Shown: one piece after another, positions 5,834 through 7,088 of the stretch
Position numbering within the stretch: position 1 is the stretch's first letter
Layout: each line of letters opens with the position of its first letter
DNA from: an uncultured Collinsella sp.
Lineage (GTDB): Bacteria > Actinomycetota > Coriobacteriia > Coriobacteriales > Coriobacteriaceae
Assembly: GCA_900765185.1 (NCBI GenBank)
Contig: CAAFQT010000224.1
Location: forward strand, 1 to 7,088
DNA: 7,088 nucleotides
Reading direction: 5' to 3'
Made by a program: the position numbers and the translations under genes
Notes under the pieces: generated by a model
The model's database searches: none
Told to the model about the DNA's origin: nothing
The model's input: the letters and a program-made list of their open reading frames with translations, nothing else

Positions 5834-6802
5834 ATGAACGCACATGATCTCATCGCCGACGCAATCGCCGAAAAGGGCGGTTTCGATAGCGTCTTCTGGG
5901 TTGCCTGCGGCGGCTCCCTCATCGACCTGCTGCCCGCCCATGAGCTGCTTAAGCGCGAGGCGACTACGTTTGCCAGTGAGGCGTATACCGCCCGCGAATT
6001 CGATATCATGCGTCCCAAGCGCCTGGGCGAAAAGTCCCTTGTTATCGCTTGCAGCCACTCCGGCAACACTCCCGAGGTAATCGATGCGTGCTCGATCGCC
6101 AAGGCGGCGGGCGCAACCGTTATCGCACAGACCGACAACGCCGGCTCCGGCATCGATAACGGTGAGTGGACGTGCTGGGTATATCCGTGGGGCGAGGGAG
6201 TTCCGCAGGCGGAGGTACCCGCCGGCATCTCTTTGGCTCTCGCTGCCGAGCTCTTGGATCAGCAGGAAGGTTATGCTGACCTTGCCGATATGTACGAAGG
6301 CATCGCCAAGATGGACCGGATCCTGCCTGCGGCTCGCGAGAAGGTCAACGCCGAACTTTGCGACCGTTTCGCTGCCCTGTGCCAGGACCACAAGTTCCTG
6401 TATATCTTGGGATCCGGTCCCGTGTTTAGCCAGACCTATGGCTTCGCTATCTGCTCGCTTATGGAGATGCAGTGGCAGAGCTGCGCCTATATCCACTCCG
6501 GCGAGTACTTCCACGGCCCCTTCGAGGTGACCGAGCCCGGAGTCTTCTACTTCCTGCAGATGTCTTCCAGTGAGTGCCGAGCCATGGATGAGCGCGCCCT
6601 CGCATTCCTCGAGACCCATACCGACACTCTTATGGTGCTCGACGCCATGGAGTACGGCATGGACCAAGTACCGGCAAGCGTTCGCGCGTTCCTTGATCCA
6701 ATCCTGTTCTACGCGATGAACTGTGAGCTGCGCTCCGCTCGCGGCAAGGTGTTCGACCATCACCCGGACGTGCGTCGTTACATGGGCATCGAGAAGTACT
6801 AG
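5834..6802 (+). CDS. frlB: FrlB/FraB-like SIS-domain deglycase of 6-phosphorylated fructose-amino acids
   Basis: A 322-residue protein with two SIS (sugar isomerase) domains, about 15-145 (FWVACGGSLIDLL, CSHSGNTPEVIDACSIAKAAG) and about 170-322 (FLYILGSGPVFSQTYGFA). The segment LMEMQWQS...HSGEYFHGPFEV carries E211 and H227, separated by 16 residues. The same pair and spacing occur in E. coli FrlB (LMEFTW...SGEFRHGP), and from memory correspond to the catalytic Glu and His reported for Salmonella FraB. The C-terminus FDHHPDVRRYMGIEKY matches the FrlB ending DHNPDERRYYGG...EY. The reaction is cleavage of 6-phosphofructose-amino acid to glucose 6-phosphate and the free amino acid. ATG 5834 is chosen because AAAGGAAG (5818-5825) precedes it at normal spacing; an in-frame TTG at 5795 would overlap the hairpin and lacks a ribosome site. 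It is about 100 bp from each neighbour. FrlB and FraB cannot be separated by eye. Confidence 0.85.
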   Translation: MNAHDLIADAIAEKGGFDSVFWVACGGSLIDLLPAHELLKREATTFASEAYTAREFDIMRPKRLGEKSLVIACSHSGNTPEVIDACSIAKAAGATVIAQTDNAGSGIDNGEWTCWVYPWGEGVPQAEVPAGISLALAAELLDQQEGYADLADMYEGIAKMDRILPAAREKVNAELCDRFAALCQDHKFLYILGSGPVFSQTYGFAICSLMEMQWQSCAYIHSGEYFHGPFEVTEPGVFYFLQMSSSECRAMDERALAFLETHTDTLMVLDAMEYGMDQVPASVRAFLDPILFYAMNCELRSARGKVFDHHPDVRRYMGIEKY

Positions 6803-6818
6803 CGATTTTAGAACGGGG

Positions 6819-6829
6819 CGCGAAGCGCG
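6819..6829 (+). repeat. Short CGCG-AAG-CGCG inverted repeat in the deglycase-kinase gap
   Basis: CGCG (6819-6822), AAG loop and CGCG (6826-6829) form a small 4-bp stem that two G-U pairs (6817-6818 with 6830-6831) could extend. It lies 16 nt after the deglycase stop codon. There is no U-tract, so it is not a standard terminator. It could protect the upstream message's 3' end if the transcript is processed in this gap. Confidence 0.3.
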
Positions 6830-6862
6830 TTGAGACGTGCGAATCCTCGCGCCTCTTCTGCT

Positions 6863-6878
6863 CGCCGTAGCCACGGCG
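6863..6878 (+). promoter_or_regulatory. Hairpin upstream of the kinase gene
   Basis: CGCCGT (6863-6868), loop AGCC (6869-6872) and ACGGCG (6873-6878) form a perfect 6-bp GC-rich stem. It ends 22 nt before the kinase ATG, almost the same placement as the hairpin before the deglycase gene. There is no poly-U tail. A function in translation or message stability is inferred only. Confidence 0.45.
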
Positions 6879-6900
6879 GTTTACCTGAATGGAGATAACC

Positions 6901-7088
6901 ATGGCAGCCTATCCTATAAGCGTGCTCGGCTTTGGAGACAACGTTGTCGATAAGTACGAGCATATCAAGACTATGTATCCCGGCGGCAACGCAGTCAACT
7001 TCGCCGTCTTCGCCAAGAAGCTCGGTGTCGATCGCAGCGCCTACATGGGAATCTTCGGATCAGATGAGGAGGCCGAGCACGTTATAGC
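6901..7088 (+). CDS. frlD: FrlD-like PfkB-family fructoselysine-type 6-kinase, N-terminal part (cut by window edge)
   Basis: The first 62 codons are visible. ATG 6901 is preceded by GGAG (6891-6894) at 6 nt. The protein opens with VLGFGDNVVDKY (8-19), followed by YPGGNAVNFAVFAKKLG (26-42) and YMGIFGSDEEAEHV (48-61). This is the N-terminus of PfkB (ribokinase-like) sugar kinases: 'G(D/E)xxxD' then the sugar-binding 'GGNAxNvAxxxxxLG' and 'GxvGxDxxG'. The GDN-x-VD opening and GGNAVN segment are very close to E. coli FrlD (GDNCVD..., SGGNAVNVAVY). The family uses ATP to phosphorylate C6 of the sugar part of fructoselysine, producing the deglycase substrate. The ATP site and the catalytic Asp (GAGD motif) lie beyond the window, so completeness cannot be judged. 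Its place directly after the deglycase gene supports the assignment. Confidence 0.8.
   Translation, partial: MAAYPISVLGFGDNVVDKYEHIKTMYPGGNAVNFAVFAKKLGVDRSAYMGIFGSDEEAEHVI

Noticed and set aside
5651..6874. A 407-codon open frame on the - strand opposite the epimerase end and the deglycase gene.
   Set aside because: It is the antisense of a strongly recognisable SIS deglycase in a GC-rich genome, where such antisense frames are common. It has no ribosome site or recognisable motif and crosses two gene boundaries.

Overview
The window reads as accessory chromosome of a GC-rich, anaerobic gut-type Gram-positive. A Collinsella-like member of the Coriobacteriia is my best guess, inferred from GC content, GTG starts, strong AGGAGG-type ribosome binding sites and general protein style; no rRNA or marker gene confirms it. 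It carries most of an Amadori-compound (fructoselysine / fructose-amino-acid) utilisation operon, all on the + strand and cut by the right edge inside the kinase gene.

Layout. Positions 1-880 hold broken pieces of unrelated genes: the C-terminal end of a PRD-type PTS regulator (1-145), the first 20 codons of a mannose-family PTS IIB gene (from 182), the C-terminal third of a diaminopimelate decarboxylase on the - strand (about 241-546), and the last ~60 codons of a HAD-superfamily phosphatase (642-821). Next come a GntR/UTRA regulator (889-1623) and a 198-bp regulatory gap with a near-consensus sigma70 promoter flanked by two near-identical 21-bp direct repeats 50 bp apart. The catabolic genes follow: a YfcC/DcuC-family carrier (1822-3285), an unusual YtcJ-like amidohydrolase (3296-4858), a FrlC-like sugar-phosphate epimerase (4867-5733), a FrlB/FraB-like SIS-domain deglycase (5834-6802) and the start of a FrlD-like PfkB kinase (6901-end).

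How the genes fit together (inference from family knowledge). The carrier imports a glycated amino acid, the FrlD-like kinase phosphorylates the sugar on C6, and the FrlB-like deglycase splits the product into glucose 6-phosphate and the amino acid. The FrlC-like epimerase brings the C3 epimer (psicosyl form) into the same route, and the GntR regulator senses a pathway intermediate. The set is a hybrid of two known systems: FrlB/FrlC/FrlD/FrlR-type enzymes and regulator as in the E. coli fructoselysine locus, with a DcuC-superfamily carrier as in the Salmonella fructose-asparagine (fra) locus. It adds a cytoplasmic amidohydrolase, found in neither, that has lost several of the usual metal-ligand residues. 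That protein, the promoter flanked by repeats, and a pair of similarly placed hairpins before the deglycase and kinase genes are the points most worth a second look.
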